64,000 nucleotides of DNA from Rhizobium pisi (GCF_003938655.1 NZ_RJJT01000024.1:28902-92901), one strand, 5' to 3'. Positions 38,671 through 48,206 are shown, counted from the stretch's first letter. Numbers and translations are program-made. Notes: generated by a model from the sequence alone, not told the origin.

Positions 38671-41325
38671 TCAGCTCTTTTTCGATTTCGCGGGCGCCTT
38701 CGCCTTCGTTGTCTTCGGCTTGGCAGCCGTCTTCGTGGCCTTGGCCTCGGCAGCTGCTGCCTTCGGCTTGGCTTTCGCCTTGACCGTCTTGCCGGCAGGA
38801 GCCTTGCCTGCCTTCTCGGCGATCAGCGCAAGCGCCTCTTCGACGGTGATCGCCTGCGGATCCTTGCCCTTCGGCAGTGTCGCATTGACCTTGCCCCAGT
38901 TGACATAGGGACCGTATTTGCCGTCGCGAACGGTGATAGCGCCGCCGTCGGGATGATCGCCGAGCGTCTTCAGCGCCGCCGGCGTGCCACGCGCACCCCG
39001 GCCCGGCGCCTTGTTCGCCTTTTCGGCGATGACAGTCACGGCGCGGTTGAGACCGACCGAGAACACGTCCTCGACGGTCTCCAGATTGGCGTAGGAGCCG
39101 TCATGCAGAAGGAACGGCCCGTAGCGGCCGATGCCTGAAGAGATCATCTTGCCGGTTTCGGGATGTTTGCCGATATCGCGCGGCAGCGAGATCAGCGCCA
39201 TCGCCTTTTCGTAGTCGATATCCTCGGGCTTCCAGCCTTTCGGCAGCGAAGCGCGCTTGGCTTCCTTGCCGTCGCCGCGCTGGATATAGGGGCCGAAGCG
39301 CCCCGAGCGCAGCGTCAGATCCTCGCCCGTCGTCGGATCGGTGCCGAGGTTCTTCGGCTCGTTGAGTGCGACACCTTCCGCTTCCCCACCGTTTTCGGAG
39401 GAGAGCTGACGGGTGTAATTACACTCGGGATAATTCGAGCAGCCGACGAAGGCGCCGTATTTTCCGAGCTTCAGCGACAAGTTGCCGGTGCCGCAGACCT
39501 GACAGATTCTGGGATCGCTGCCATCCTCCCGCTTGGGGAAGACGAGCGGCGCCAGCGCCTCGTTCAGCGAATCGAGCACATTGGTGACGCGCAGTTCCTT
39601 GGTGTCTTCGATCTGGGCGAAGAAATCCTTCCAGAAATCGCGCAGCACCTGCTTCCAGTTCAGCTCGCCGGCGGAAATCCGGTCGAGCTTTTCCTCGAGA
39701 TCGGCGGTGAAATCGTATTCGACATATTTGGTGAAGAAGCTTTCGAGGAAAGCGGTCACCAGCCGGCCCTTGGCCTGCGGGATCAGCTTGCGCTTGTCGA
39801 TCGTCACATAGTCGCGGTCGCGAAGCGTCGCCAGCGTCGCGGCATAGGTGGAAGGACGGCCGATGCCGAGCTCTTCCATCTTTTTGATCAGCGAGGCTTC
39901 CGAATAGCGCGGCGGCGGTTCGGTGAAATGTTGCGTCGAATTGATCTTCTGCTTGGCGAGGTTCTCGCGCGCATTGATCTCCGGCAAGCGGCCATCCTCG
40001 TCGTCGCCGTCGCTCTGTTCGCCGTCCTCTTTCTGGTCGGTATAGGCGGCGATGAAGCCGTCGAAGCGGATGACCGAGCCGACGGCGCGAAGGCCGGCCT
40101 TCTCGCCCTTGTTGTCGGCAGTGATCTCGGCTGTCGTGCGCTCAATTTCGGCCGATGCCATCTGGCTGGCGATGCCGCGTTTCCAGATCAGGTCATAGAG
40201 GCGGATCTGGTCGGCATCGAGGAACTTGCGCACACGGTCGGGCGAGCGGTCGAAATCGGTCGGACGGATCGCCTCGTGTGCCTCCTGGGCGTTCTTGGCC
40301 TTGGTGGAATAGAAACGCGGCTTCTCCGGCATGTAGCGCTCGCCGAACTGGTCGACGATGGCGCGCCGCGCCGCGTCGATCGCTTCGGGCGCCATCTGCA
40401 CGCCATCAGTTCGCATATAGGTGATCAAACCGACTGTCTCGCCGCCGATATCGACGCCTTCATAAAGCTTCTGGGCGATCTGCATGGTGCGAGAGGCGGA
40501 GAAGCCGAGATTGGAGGAGGCAGCCTGCTGCAGCGTCGAGGTCGTAAAGGGCGGTCCGGGGTTACGCTTGACCGGTTTTGCTTCGACCGAGTCGACGATG
40601 AAGCTTGCGCCTTCGAGCAAGGCCTTCAGGCGGCCGGCTTCCTCGCCGTTGCCGATCGCGCGCGGCGGCAGCCGCTTTCCGTGCGCTGAAACCAGTTTCG
40701 CCTCGAACTCGTCGCCGCGCGGCGTCTTCAGAAGCGCCGAGAGGTTCCAGTATTCTTCCGAAATGAAGCGCTCGATTTCGGATTCTCGGTCGCAGACCAG
40801 GCGAAGCGCCACCGATTGGACGCGGCCGGCCGAACGCGCGCCGGGCAGCTTGCGCCACAGGACCGGGGAAAGATTGAAGCCGACGAGATAGTCGAGCGCG
40901 CGGCGGGCGAGATAGGCGTCGACCAGCGGCACGTCGATGTCGCGCGGATCGGCCATCGCATCGAGCACGGCCTTCTTGGTGATCGCATTGAAGACGACGC
41001 GCTTGACGGGCTTGCCGTTGAGCACGCGCTTCTTGTTCAGCATGTCGAGGACGTGCCAGGAAATTGCCTCCCCTTCGCGATCCGGGTCGGTCGCGAGGAA
41101 AAGGCCGTCGGAGGATTTCACTGCGTCGGCAATGTCCTTCATCCGCTTGGCGGAGGCGCTATCGACCTCCCAAAGCATTTCGAAATCCTGATCGGGGAGG
41201 ACTGAGCCATCCTTGGCAGGCAGATCGCGCACATGGCCGAAGGAGGCGAGCACTTTGTATCCTGAACCCAGATACTTGTTGATCGTCTTGGCCTTTGCAG
41301 GCGATTCCACCACTACAACATTCAT
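38671..41325 (-). CDS. topA: DNA topoisomerase I
   Basis: This 884-residue type IA topoisomerase relaxes negative supercoils. The TOPRIM domain starts the protein (VVVESPAKAKTINKYLG) with TDPDREGEAISWHVL. The catalytic Tyr lies in ETVGLITYMRTDGVQM (about Y310). One zinc-finger-like segment (CQVCGTGNLSLKLGKYGAF, then CSNYPEC) follows, with several TopA C-terminal repeats (RFGPYIQRG, RYGPFLLHDG, KYGPYVNWG) and a Lys/Ala-rich tail. It lies between dprA and rnr on the same strand. Its promoter should be in the 246-base gap 41326-41571. Confidence 0.96.
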   Translation of the reverse strand: MNVVVVESPAKAKTINKYLGSGYKVLASFGHVRDLPAKDGSVLPDQDFEMLWEVDSASAKRMKDIADAVKSSDGLFLATDPDREGEAISWHVLDMLNKKRVLNGKPVKRVVFNAITKKAVLDAMADPRDIDVPLVDAYLARRALDYLVGFNLSPVLWRKLPGARSAGRVQSVALRLVCDRESEIERFISEEYWNLSALLKTPRGDEFEAKLVSAHGKRLPPRAIGNGEEAGRLKALLEGASFIVDSVEAKPVKRNPGPPFTTSTLQQAASSNLGFSASRTMQIAQKLYEGVDIGGETVGLITYMRTDGVQMAPEAIDAARRAIVDQFGERYMPEKPRFYSTKAKNAQEAHEAIRPTDFDRSPDRVRKFLDADQIRLYDLIWKRGIASQMASAEIERTTAEITADNKGEKAGLRAVGSVIRFDGFIAAYTDQKEDGEQSDGDDEDGRLPEINARENLAKQKINSTQHFTEPPPRYSEASLIKKMEELGIGRPSTYAATLATLRDRDYVTIDKRKLIPQAKGRLVTAFLESFFTKYVEYDFTADLEEKLDRISAGELNWKQVLRDFWKDFFAQIEDTKELRVTNVLDSLNEALAPLVFPKREDGSDPRICQVCGTGNLSLKLGKYGAFVGCSNYPECNYTRQLSSENGGEAEGVALNEPKNLGTDPTTGEDLTLRSGRFGPYIQRGDGKEAKRASLPKGWKPEDIDYEKAMALISLPRDIGKHPETGKMISSGIGRYGPFLLHDGSYANLETVEDVFSVGLNRAVTVIAEKANKAPGRGARGTPAALKTLGDHPDGGAITVRDGKYGPYVNWGKVNATLPKGKDPQAITVEEALALIAEKAGKAPAGKTVKAKAKPKAAAAEAKATKTAAKPKTTKAKAPAKSKKS

Positions 41326-41571
41326 GATGATTCTCTAAATAAGAAGCCACGCCAGCGTGGAAGCCGGCGCAAGACGCACCGCAACATGGATACCAGCCCC
41401 CCGACATGGACAGGGAAATCGCTGCGGTCAAGGGGTTTGCTACAATTTTACCTCTTGCGGACGGTGCAATCGAGGGAGGATTGCGCATAAAATGCAGCTT
41501 TTGATTGCCTTCCTGCTGGTTCGGCACGCGGTTCCGGCAGTTTGCAAAGCCGCTCTTTGATATCGCAAGCC

Positions 41572-42714
41572 TCAGCTGGAAAGCGAAACGAGGCCGCCCA
41601 GATGCCGATGCAGCCTGCCCGATATATCGAGTTCCAGAAGAACGAGATAGACCGCCGATGCCGAAACGCCGGTGTGGCGGATGACGTCGTCGACCTCGAC
41701 CGGCGTCGGCCCGAGCGCCTCGATGATGCGGTTTCGATCGGAATCGCCGGGCGGCACGATCATCGCCTTGCCGCCACGCGCGGGTTCCTCCGCCATTGAT
41801 GACGGGAACAGATCGAATTGCGCAAGCGGCGTCAAAGCCTCGACGACATCGGCAGGTGCGGTGACGATCGAAGCGCCATCCTTCAGCAGCCCGTTGGTGC
41901 CGTGGCAGCGCGGATCGAGCGGTGAGCCTGGCACGGCAAACACAAGGCGGCCGAACTCGCCTGCAAGCCGCGCGGTGATCAGCGATCCCGAACGCTCCGC
42001 TGCTTCGACGACCACGAGGCCGAGTGCAATGCCGGCGATCAGCCGGTTGCGGCGCGGAAAGTCGCGGGCGCGGGGCTCCCAACCGAAGGGCATCTCGCTC
42101 ACTGCCAGGCCGTTGCCGCCGGTAATCTCTTCGAGCAGGCCGATATTCTCGGGTGGATAAGGCTGGTCGAGCCCGCCGGCAAGCGCGGCGATCGTGCCCG
42201 TGTCGAGGCTTGCCCGGTGGGCCGCGGTGTCGATCCCGCGAGCCAGGCCGGAGACGACGGTGTAACCCGCCCGGCCGCTGTCGCGCGCCACCATCGCTGC
42301 GAATTTGGCGCCTGCGATCGAGGCATTGCGCGAGCCGACGATGCCGACGGCCGGTGGTTTGGCAGCGGCAAGTGCGCCCTTGACTGCCAGTAGCGGCGGC
42401 GCGCCGTCGATCTGCTTCAGCGCTTGGGGATAATCCGGCTCGCCGATGCCGACGAAGCGGGCGCCGAAACGATGCGCTGCTTCCAGTTCCCGATGCGCTT
42501 CGGCCTCGCTGGCGATACGGATAGCCCGCGTCGCGCCGCCGCGCGCCGAAAGCTCCGGCAGCGCTGCGAGTGCGGCTTCAGCCGAACCGAAATGATTGAT
42601 GAGGTCGCGAAAGGTCGCGGGGCCGACATTGTCGGAACGGATCAGGCGCAACCAGGCAATTCTCTGCCGTTCGGTCAGCACAACGCCTTTTGGTGCCGCG
42701 CTCAGCCCATCCAT
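41572..42714 (-). CDS. dprA: DNA-processing protein DprA (Smf)
   Basis: At 380 residues, this protein binds incoming single-stranded DNA and loads RecA during natural transformation; many non-competent bacteria keep it. A short helical N-terminus (about 10-80) precedes the Rossmann-like core with GIVGSRNASIAGAKFA and VVSGLARGIDTAAHRASLD. A C-terminal winged helix ends the protein (DDVIRHTGVSASAVYLVLLE). I chose the ATG at 42714 because it overlaps the plsY stop as TAATG. Longer versions would run into plsY. Confidence 0.93.
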   Translation of the reverse strand: MDGLSAAPKGVVLTERQRIAWLRLIRSDNVGPATFRDLINHFGSAEAALAALPELSARGGATRAIRIASEAEAHRELEAAHRFGARFVGIGEPDYPQALKQIDGAPPLLAVKGALAAAKPPAVGIVGSRNASIAGAKFAAMVARDSGRAGYTVVSGLARGIDTAAHRASLDTGTIAALAGGLDQPYPPENIGLLEEITGGNGLAVSEMPFGWEPRARDFPRRNRLIAGIALGLVVVEAAERSGSLITARLAGEFGRLVFAVPGSPLDPRCHGTNGLLKDGASIVTAPADVVEALTPLAQFDLFPSSMAEEPARGGKAMIVPPGDSDRNRIIEALGPTPVEVDDVIRHTGVSASAVYLVLLELDISGRLHRHLGGLVSLSS

Positions 42715-43334
42715 TATCCCTTTGCCCCGATCTTGCTTTCCGTCCCGCTCATCAGGCGCGATATATTCGCCTTGTGCTTCCAGTAGGAAATCAGGGTCAT
42801 GATCGCCATAATGGCTGCAACTTTTTCGTTGCCCAGGATCCACAGGGCAACCGGGATAACGAGCATGGCAACCAGCGCCGAAAGCGAGGAGTAGCGGGTG
42901 GTGAAGGCGACCGCCAGCCAGACGGCGGCGAAGAGCACGACCATGATCGGCGCGACGCCGAGCAGGGTGCCGATATAGGTGGCGACGCCCTTGCCGCCCT
43001 TGAAGCCGATCCAGACCGGGAAGAGGTGGCCAATGAAAGCGAAGAAACCGGCGATGATCGCCGCCTCGTCACCAAGGAAATAGCCGACGATCCAGGCCGC
43101 GGCCGATGCCTTCAGCGCATCGAGCAGCAGGGTCGCTGCGGCAAGCTTCCGATTTCCTGTTCTCAACACGTTGGTCGCGCCGATATTGCCGGAACCGATG
43201 CTGCGCACGTCGCCAAGACCGGCGGCGCGCGTGAGGATCAGGCCGAAAGGAATGGAGCCGAAGAGATAGCCGATGACGGCGGCGACAAGCGCGATCGGCA
43301 GCGTGATCTGCCATGACATGAGATTGGATAGCAT
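42714..43334 (-). CDS. plsY: Glycerol-3-phosphate acyltransferase PlsY
   Basis: The 206-residue inner-membrane protein transfers an acyl group from acyl phosphate to glycerol-3-phosphate, the first step of phospholipid synthesis. Conserved motifs are GYLFGSIPFGLILTR, the phosphate-binding GSGNIGATNVLRTG, and FKGGKGVATYIGTLL. Five or so spans are visible. The start is probably the ATG at 43334, with 43319 as the alternative; upstream codons are unlike the family. The stop overlaps the dprA start. Confidence 0.93.
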   Translation of the reverse strand: MLSNLMSWQITLPIALVAAVIGYLFGSIPFGLILTRAAGLGDVRSIGSGNIGATNVLRTGNRKLAAATLLLDALKASAAAWIVGYFLGDEAAIIAGFFAFIGHLFPVWIGFKGGKGVATYIGTLLGVAPIMVVLFAAVWLAVAFTTRYSSLSALVAMLVIPVALWILGNEKVAAIMAIMTLISYWKHKANISRLMSGTESKIGAKG

Positions 43335-43375
43335 ATGCCCCACAGCCCTCCGTGGCTTATCAGTCCAGCCTTTTC

Positions 43376-44665
43376 CTAGAGTGCGTGGAAAAGCTTTCCC
43401 GAGACGTACGTCGCGACTGCTCGCCCGCTGAAGCGCGCATCTTCGAACGGCGTGTTCTTCGAGCGGGAGAGAAGCATGTCTTTGGCGACAAGCCAAGGCT
43501 CATCGAGATCGATCAGTGCGATATCGGCAGCAGCGCCCGGCTTCAGCGTGCCGGCATCAAGCCCGAAGATCTGAGCCGGGCGGGTCGACATCGCGTCGAT
43601 CAGGCGCATCAGGCTCACCTGGCCGCCATGGTGAAGCCGGAGGGCCGCCGCCAGCATGGTTTCAAGGCCGACCGCGCCGTCCGCCGCCTCGGCGAAGGGC
43701 AGGCGCTTCGTATCGACGTCCTGTGGGTCGTGCGAGGAGACGATGATATCGATCGCGCCGCGGGCGAGCGCCTCGACCATCGCCACCCGGTCGTCTTCCG
43801 GACGCAGCGGCGGATAGAGCTTGAAGAAGGTGCGGTACTCGCCGATGTCGTTTTCATTGAGCGCCAGATTGTTGATCGAAACGCCGCAGGTCACCTTGGC
43901 GCCGCGGCTGCGGGCACGCTCGATCGCTTCCACTGATTCCGGTACGGAGATCATCGCGGCGTGATAGCGACCGCGCGTCAGCTCTGCGATCCTGAGATCG
44001 CGTTCGAGCGGAATGAGCTCGGCTTCCCTGGGGATGCCGGAAAGCCCAAGCCAGCTGGCGAAAAGCCCTTCATGCATGACGCCGTTGGCGCCGAGATATT
44101 TGTCGCGCGTTTCGCAGGAGATGACGGCGCCGAATTCGCGCGCATAGGTCATGATTCGGCGGAGCACCTGCGTATTGTGGACGCTGGAATGGGCGTCGGT
44201 GAAGGCGACGGCGCCCGCCTGCATCAGGAGGCCGATTTCCGTCATCTCCTCGCCGGCAAGGCCTTTGGTGATGGCGGCTGCCGGATAGACGTTGACGGCC
44301 GCCGTATCCCGCGCCGTTTTCTTGACGAATTCGACGAGCGCGATGTCGTCGATGACGGGATCGGTGTCCGGCATCATGATAATCGAGGTGACGCCGCCGG
44401 CTGCTGCCGCCCGGCTTGCCGATGCGATTGTCTCGCGGTGTTCGCCGCCGGGTTCGCCGACATGGACGCGGGCATCGACGAGGCCGGGCGCCGCGACAAG
44501 GCCCGTGCAGTCGCGGATATCAGCGCCTTGCGGCGCGCCCTGGTTCTGCGCATCACGGCCGGCGGCTAGGATCACGCCGTTTTCGGCGATGATCGTCCCG
44601 ATCTCGTCGAGATTGCGCGAGGGGTCGATGATGCGGACGTTCTTGAGGACGATCGGGTTGCTCAT
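43376..44665 (-). CDS. pyrX: Dihydroorotase-like protein, probably non-catalytic (PyrC' / PyrX type)
   Basis: A 429-residue amidohydrolase-fold protein aligned end to end with class I dihydroorotase. The metal ligands are largely gone. The usual DPHVHLREPG reads DARVHVGEPG, the SHCED region reads SCETR, the HIAHVS region reads HAAMIS, and the ATDHAPH region reads VSSHDPQ. It therefore should not hydrolyse dihydroorotate. In Pseudomonas a comparable inactive PyrC' is needed to assemble aspartate transcarbamoylase with PyrB. Here the gene overlaps pyrB by four bases (ATGA), which supports the same role. A catalytic dihydroorotase must then be encoded elsewhere. Confidence 0.88.
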   Translation of the reverse strand: MSNPIVLKNVRIIDPSRNLDEIGTIIAENGVILAAGRDAQNQGAPQGADIRDCTGLVAAPGLVDARVHVGEPGGEHRETIASASRAAAAGGVTSIIMMPDTDPVIDDIALVEFVKKTARDTAAVNVYPAAAITKGLAGEEMTEIGLLMQAGAVAFTDAHSSVHNTQVLRRIMTYAREFGAVISCETRDKYLGANGVMHEGLFASWLGLSGIPREAELIPLERDLRIAELTRGRYHAAMISVPESVEAIERARSRGAKVTCGVSINNLALNENDIGEYRTFFKLYPPLRPEDDRVAMVEALARGAIDIIVSSHDPQDVDTKRLPFAEAADGAVGLETMLAAALRLHHGGQVSLMRLIDAMSTRPAQIFGLDAGTLKPGAAADIALIDLDEPWLVAKDMLLSRSKNTPFEDARFSGRAVATYVSGKLFHAL

Positions 44666-45618
44666 GCCGTTATTCCATCGGTTCGGGGACCCTGGTTCTG
44701 GGAAACGAGCAGCGTCTCCATCACAGCCATGCGCACCGCGACTCCCATTTCCACTTGCTCGGCAATCACGCTTTGCGGCCCGTCCGCCACTTCCGAAGCG
44801 ATCTCGACGCCGCGGTTCATCGGGCCCGGATGCATGACCAGCGCATCTTCCTTCGCCGCCTTCAGCGTTTCGGAGTCGAGCCCGTAGAAGTGATAATATT
44901 CGCGCACCGAAGGCACGAAGGCGCCCGACATGCGCTCGCGCTGCAGCCGCAGCATCATCACCACGTCGGCGTCCTTCAGGCCTTCCTTCATCGAATGGAA
45001 GACCTCGACACCCATCTCGGCAATGCCGGCGGGCAGAAGGGTCGCGGGCGCGACGACGCGCACGCGGGCGCCCATCGCATTGAGCAGCAGAATATTGGAG
45101 CGCGCCACGCGCGAATGCAGCACGTCGCCGCAGATCGCCACGATGATGCGTGACAGCTTGCCCTTGGCGCGGCGGATCGTCAGCGCGTCGAGCAGGGCCT
45201 GGGTCGGATGTTCGTGCTGCCCGTCACCGGCATTGACGACCGAGCAGGAGACTTTTTGAGCGAGCAGGGCAGCCGCACCCGCGCTCGAATGTCGGATGAC
45301 CAGCACGTCAGGTCGCATCGCATTCAGCGTCATCGCCGTGTCGATCAGCGTTTCGCCTTTCTTGACCGAGGAGTTGCCGACCGACATGTTCATGACGTCG
45401 GCGCCGAGCCGCTTGCCGGCAAGCTCGAAGGAGGCCTGTGTGCGGGTCGATGCCTCGAAGAAAAGGTTGATCTGCGTCAGTCCGCGCAGCGTCGACGTCT
45501 TCTTTTCTCTCTGGCGGCTGATCTTGACGGCCTCGTCGGCCTTGTCGAGAAGATAGGTGATATCCTGCTCGGTGAGGCCCTTGATGCCGATGAGGTGGCG
45601 GTGGGGGAAAAAGACCAT
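44662..45618 (-). CDS. pyrB: Aspartate carbamoyltransferase catalytic subunit
   Basis: At 318 residues this enzyme condenses aspartate with carbamoyl phosphate in pyrimidine synthesis. The carbamoyl-phosphate-binding motif appears as FFEASTRTQASFE, with STRT conserved. The 80s loop Lys is in SSVKKGETLIDT, and the HPTQALLDALTI region is intact. I chose the ATG at 45618, preceded by AGGCAGGG, because the longer frame to 45675 adds residues not typical of the family. No pyrI-type regulatory gene follows; instead the inactive dihydroorotase homologue overlaps the 3' end. Confidence 0.94.
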   Translation of the reverse strand: MVFFPHRHLIGIKGLTEQDITYLLDKADEAVKISRQREKKTSTLRGLTQINLFFEASTRTQASFELAGKRLGADVMNMSVGNSSVKKGETLIDTAMTLNAMRPDVLVIRHSSAGAAALLAQKVSCSVVNAGDGQHEHPTQALLDALTIRRAKGKLSRIIVAICGDVLHSRVARSNILLLNAMGARVRVVAPATLLPAGIAEMGVEVFHSMKEGLKDADVVMMLRLQRERMSGAFVPSVREYYHFYGLDSETLKAAKEDALVMHPGPMNRGVEIASEVADGPQSVIAEQVEMGVAVRMAVMETLLVSQNQGPRTDGITA

Positions 45619-45796
45619 GACCCTGCCTCTTGCTGTCTCTGGCGGGTCTATAAAGAGTGCGGCCCGCCTGGGCAAGCATGCGCTGTGGGCAAAGGCTTAT
45701 GTCCCCATGCATTTTCGCCCGAATTCCGATAGAGCAGAATGAGCGAATCATAACTTCCGGTTTCCTTTTGCCGGGTTCTTGCACTAGAAGCGAACA

Positions 45797-47455
45797 ATGA
45801 CCTCCGCCAACCGGACTGACGACAAACTCGCAGAACTCAACCAGCCGAGCCTGTGGTCCGGCATCAATGCCTATCGATCCGATCCGCTGATCGTCGATCT
45901 GACGGCGGCGCTGCCGCGCGGCATCCGCGAGGATCTGGAAAACATGGGCCGCTACGTCACCTCGCCGGAGGCGCAGGAACTGGCGCGCATGGCAAACCAG
46001 GGCACGCCGCAGCTGCGCACCCACGGCCCGCGCGGCGAACGCCTCGACGTTGTCGAATTCCATCCCGCCTGGCACGCGCTGATGCGCCGCTCCATGTCGG
46101 TCGGCCTGCATTCCTCCGTTTGGGATCCGCAGGCCGATACCGAGGCCAAAGATAAGGCTCACAAGGTTCGCGCCGCGCGCTTCTATCTGATGGCGCAGCT
46201 GGAATCAGGCCATCTCTGCCCGCTGACGATGACGAGCGCATCGGTTGCCGCACTGTCGGCTTCGCCCGCGGTACAGAAGGACTGGGCCCCGAAGATCCTC
46301 TCGCGCAAATATGATTCGTCGAACAAGCCCGCCATGCAGAAGTCCGCCGTGACCATCGGCATGGGCATGACGGAAAAGCAAGGCGGCACGGACGTGCGCG
46401 CCAACCGGAGCGCGGCTGAGAGGGTCAGCGAAGGCATATACCGGCTGTCCGGCCACAAATGGTTCATGTCTGCTCCGATGAGCGACGCCTTCATCATGTT
46501 GGCGCAGACGAAGGAGGGCATGGGCTGCTTCCTGGTGCCCCGCCTGCTGGAGGATGGTTCCGCAAACGGGCTGCAGTTCCAGCGGCTGAAGGATAAGGTC
46601 GGCAACCGCTCCAACGCCTCTTCCGAGGTGGAATTCACCGACACGTTCGGCTTCCTGCTCGGCGGCCCGGATGCCGGTATCCGCACCATCCTCGACATGG
46701 TGACGCTGACACGGCTCGATTGCGCGCTGGCCTCGTCCGGCATCATGCGCGCTTCGCTGGCTGAGGCAGTACACCATACCCGCGGCCGCAGCGTCTTCGG
46801 CAAGATGCTCGTCAACCAGCCGATCATGACGCGCGTGCTCGCCGACATGGCGCTCGATGTCGCCGCCGCGACAGCGTTCTCCTTCCGTCTCGCCGACGCT
46901 TTCGACAAGGCGCGTGGCAATGCCGAGGAGGCAGCCTATGCCCGCGTCATGACGCCGGTCGCCAAATACTGGTGCTGCAAGATCGCGCCCGCGCTGATCT
47001 ACGAGGCGATGGAATGCATCGGCGGCAACGGTTACATCGAAGAGCGCCCGATCGCCCGCCATTACCGCGAGGCGCCTGTTAACGCGATCTGGGAAGGTTC
47101 CGGCAACGTCATGGCGCTGGATGTGCTGCGCGTGCTCAACCGCGGCAAGGATCTGTTCGAGACGGTCTTTGCAGGCCTTGCCCGCGATCTCGGCCCCGCC
47201 GGCAAGAAGACGATCGACGTGCTGCGCGCCGCAATCGCGCTCTGCGAACAGGACGAGGGCGCCGCACGCCTGCTCGTCGAGCAGTTGGCGCTTGCCGCCG
47301 GTGCCGCCGAACTCTATCGGCTGGGCGCTGGGCGCATCGCCGATGCCTTCATCGAGACGCGCCTTGCCGGCGGCTGGCGCTCCACCTACGGCATGCTCGA
47401 TTCCCGCTTCGACGCCAGCTACATCGTCGATCTGCTTTACCCGCCGGCAGCCTGA
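45797..47455 (+). CDS. aidB: AidB-like acyl-CoA dehydrogenase family protein
   Basis: A 552-residue flavoprotein that aligns along its length with E. coli AidB. Shared stretches include VEFHPAWHALMRRSM, GHLCPLTMTSASV, IGMGMTEKQGGTDV, GHKWFMSAPMSDAF and RLKDKVGNRSNASSEVEF. E. coli AidB belongs to the adaptive response to alkylation damage, binds FAD and DNA, and has weak isovaleryl-CoA dehydrogenase activity. No Ada-type or LexA-type site is evident upstream. The gene is divergent from pyrB across 178 bases. Alternative: an ordinary acyl-CoA dehydrogenase, judged less likely. Confidence 0.88.
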   Translation: MTSANRTDDKLAELNQPSLWSGINAYRSDPLIVDLTAALPRGIREDLENMGRYVTSPEAQELARMANQGTPQLRTHGPRGERLDVVEFHPAWHALMRRSMSVGLHSSVWDPQADTEAKDKAHKVRAARFYLMAQLESGHLCPLTMTSASVAALSASPAVQKDWAPKILSRKYDSSNKPAMQKSAVTIGMGMTEKQGGTDVRANRSAAERVSEGIYRLSGHKWFMSAPMSDAFIMLAQTKEGMGCFLVPRLLEDGSANGLQFQRLKDKVGNRSNASSEVEFTDTFGFLLGGPDAGIRTILDMVTLTRLDCALASSGIMRASLAEAVHHTRGRSVFGKMLVNQPIMTRVLADMALDVAAATAFSFRLADAFDKARGNAEEAAYARVMTPVAKYWCCKIAPALIYEAMECIGGNGYIEERPIARHYREAPVNAIWEGSGNVMALDVLRVLNRGKDLFETVFAGLARDLGPAGKKTIDVLRAAIALCEQDEGAARLLVEQLALAAGAAELYRLGAGRIADAFIETRLAGGWRSTYGMLDSRFDASYIVDLLYPPAA

Positions 47456-47568
47456 TCGGAAGCGGCACTGGGCGGGCTGTGCTTCCGGGAGGCACGGGGG
47501 CGTTCGTGTGGAGCTGCTGTTCATCCCCGGTCCAAAACGACCGATCGGTTCGGCCACGCGCCCTGAGA

Positions 47569-47958
47569 TCAGGCAATCCGCAGGCCAAGATGCTCGGCCA
47601 TCGGATTGAAATCCCGATCGTCATGCAGGAGTGCATGGCCTTCCCGGATGCAGAAGGTGCCGATGATCACATCGATGGTCTTGCGCACCGTAACTCCACG
47701 CTCTCGCAGCAGGCGGTAGTTGCGAGCCGCCCGGACCGCGAGGTCATCGTCAAGCATCGGGCGGATGGTGAACTCGCGCAGGCTCTGTTCGATGATGGCT
47801 GCATGGCGTTCGCTGCGCGCACCTTGGAGCACTTCCAGAAGGATCAGGTCACCGACGATAATATCTGACGGATCCTCAATGTCCTGCAGACGCCGCATGG
47901 CGGCGCTCTCTATCCCACGCATATGCGCTATCCAGACCGAACTATCGACAACGATCAC
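47569..47958 (-). CDS. vapC: VapC-like PIN-domain ribonuclease toxin
   Basis: A 129-residue PIN-domain protein. The acidic site is built from D5 (MIVVDSSVWIA), a Glu in LILLEVLQGAR (about E42), and Asp residues in TIDVIIGTFC (about D96) and HDDRDF (about D114-116). VapC toxins cleave tRNA or rRNA and are blocked by VapB. The start overlaps the upstream vapB stop by four bases (ATGA), the normal toxin-antitoxin layout. It is intact and probably functional. Confidence 0.9.
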   Translation of the reverse strand: MIVVDSSVWIAHMRGIESAAMRRLQDIEDPSDIIVGDLILLEVLQGARSERHAAIIEQSLREFTIRPMLDDDLAVRAARNYRLLRERGVTVRKTIDVIIGTFCIREGHALLHDDRDFNPMAEHLGLRIA

Positions 47959-48164
47959 CGTTTGTCGTCCGGCCGGTCGTTACGCATCTCGTCGATGTCA
48001 CCTTCCCAGCCTATTCCTGCAAGATTTGCGATCGCATTGCGGCGGCTATGTTTTTCGACGAGGCTTCGCAAGGCCTCCTCGACAGTGGCCTTTTTCGTCG
48101 CCAATCCTGTGGCGGTCATTGCCGCGTTGAGCAAGGCATCATCGATATCGATATTAGTCCGCAT
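47955..48164 (-). CDS. vapB: VapB-like antitoxin
   Basis: A 69-residue antitoxin read from MRTNIDIDDALLNAAMTATG. It has an N-terminal ribbon-helix-helix-like region with the strand RTNIDID, helices around AAMTATGLATKKATVEEALRS, and a flexible C-terminus that would wrap the toxin. I chose the ATG at 48164 because GGAG lies just upstream; a longer frame starts inside the operator. It precedes and overlaps vapC by four bases. Confidence 0.88.
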   Translation of the reverse strand: MRTNIDIDDALLNAAMTATGLATKKATVEEALRSLVEKHSRRNAIANLAGIGWEGDIDEMRNDRPDDKR

Positions 48165-48174
48165 TTTTACTCCA

Positions 48175-48206
48175 TGTGTATAATTTTCGTAAAAGATACA
48201 CATCAA
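48175..48206 (-). promoter_or_regulatory. vapBC promoter and autoregulatory operator
   Basis: On the minus strand TTGATG (48201-48206) and TTATAC (48178-48183) are 17 bases apart. The promoter is overlaid by the inverted repeat TGTGTAT (48175-48181) / ATACACA (48196-48202), with additional TTTT/AAAA symmetry inside. This is what is expected for repression by a VapB-VapC complex. Confidence 0.65.

Noticed and set aside
36522..38783. 753-codon open frame on the plus strand
   Set aside because: Antisense shadow of rnr, caused by strong third-position GC. RNase R motifs on the other strand are complete.
39163..40689. 508-codon plus-strand frame
   Set aside because: Antisense shadow of topA; no motif or start signal.
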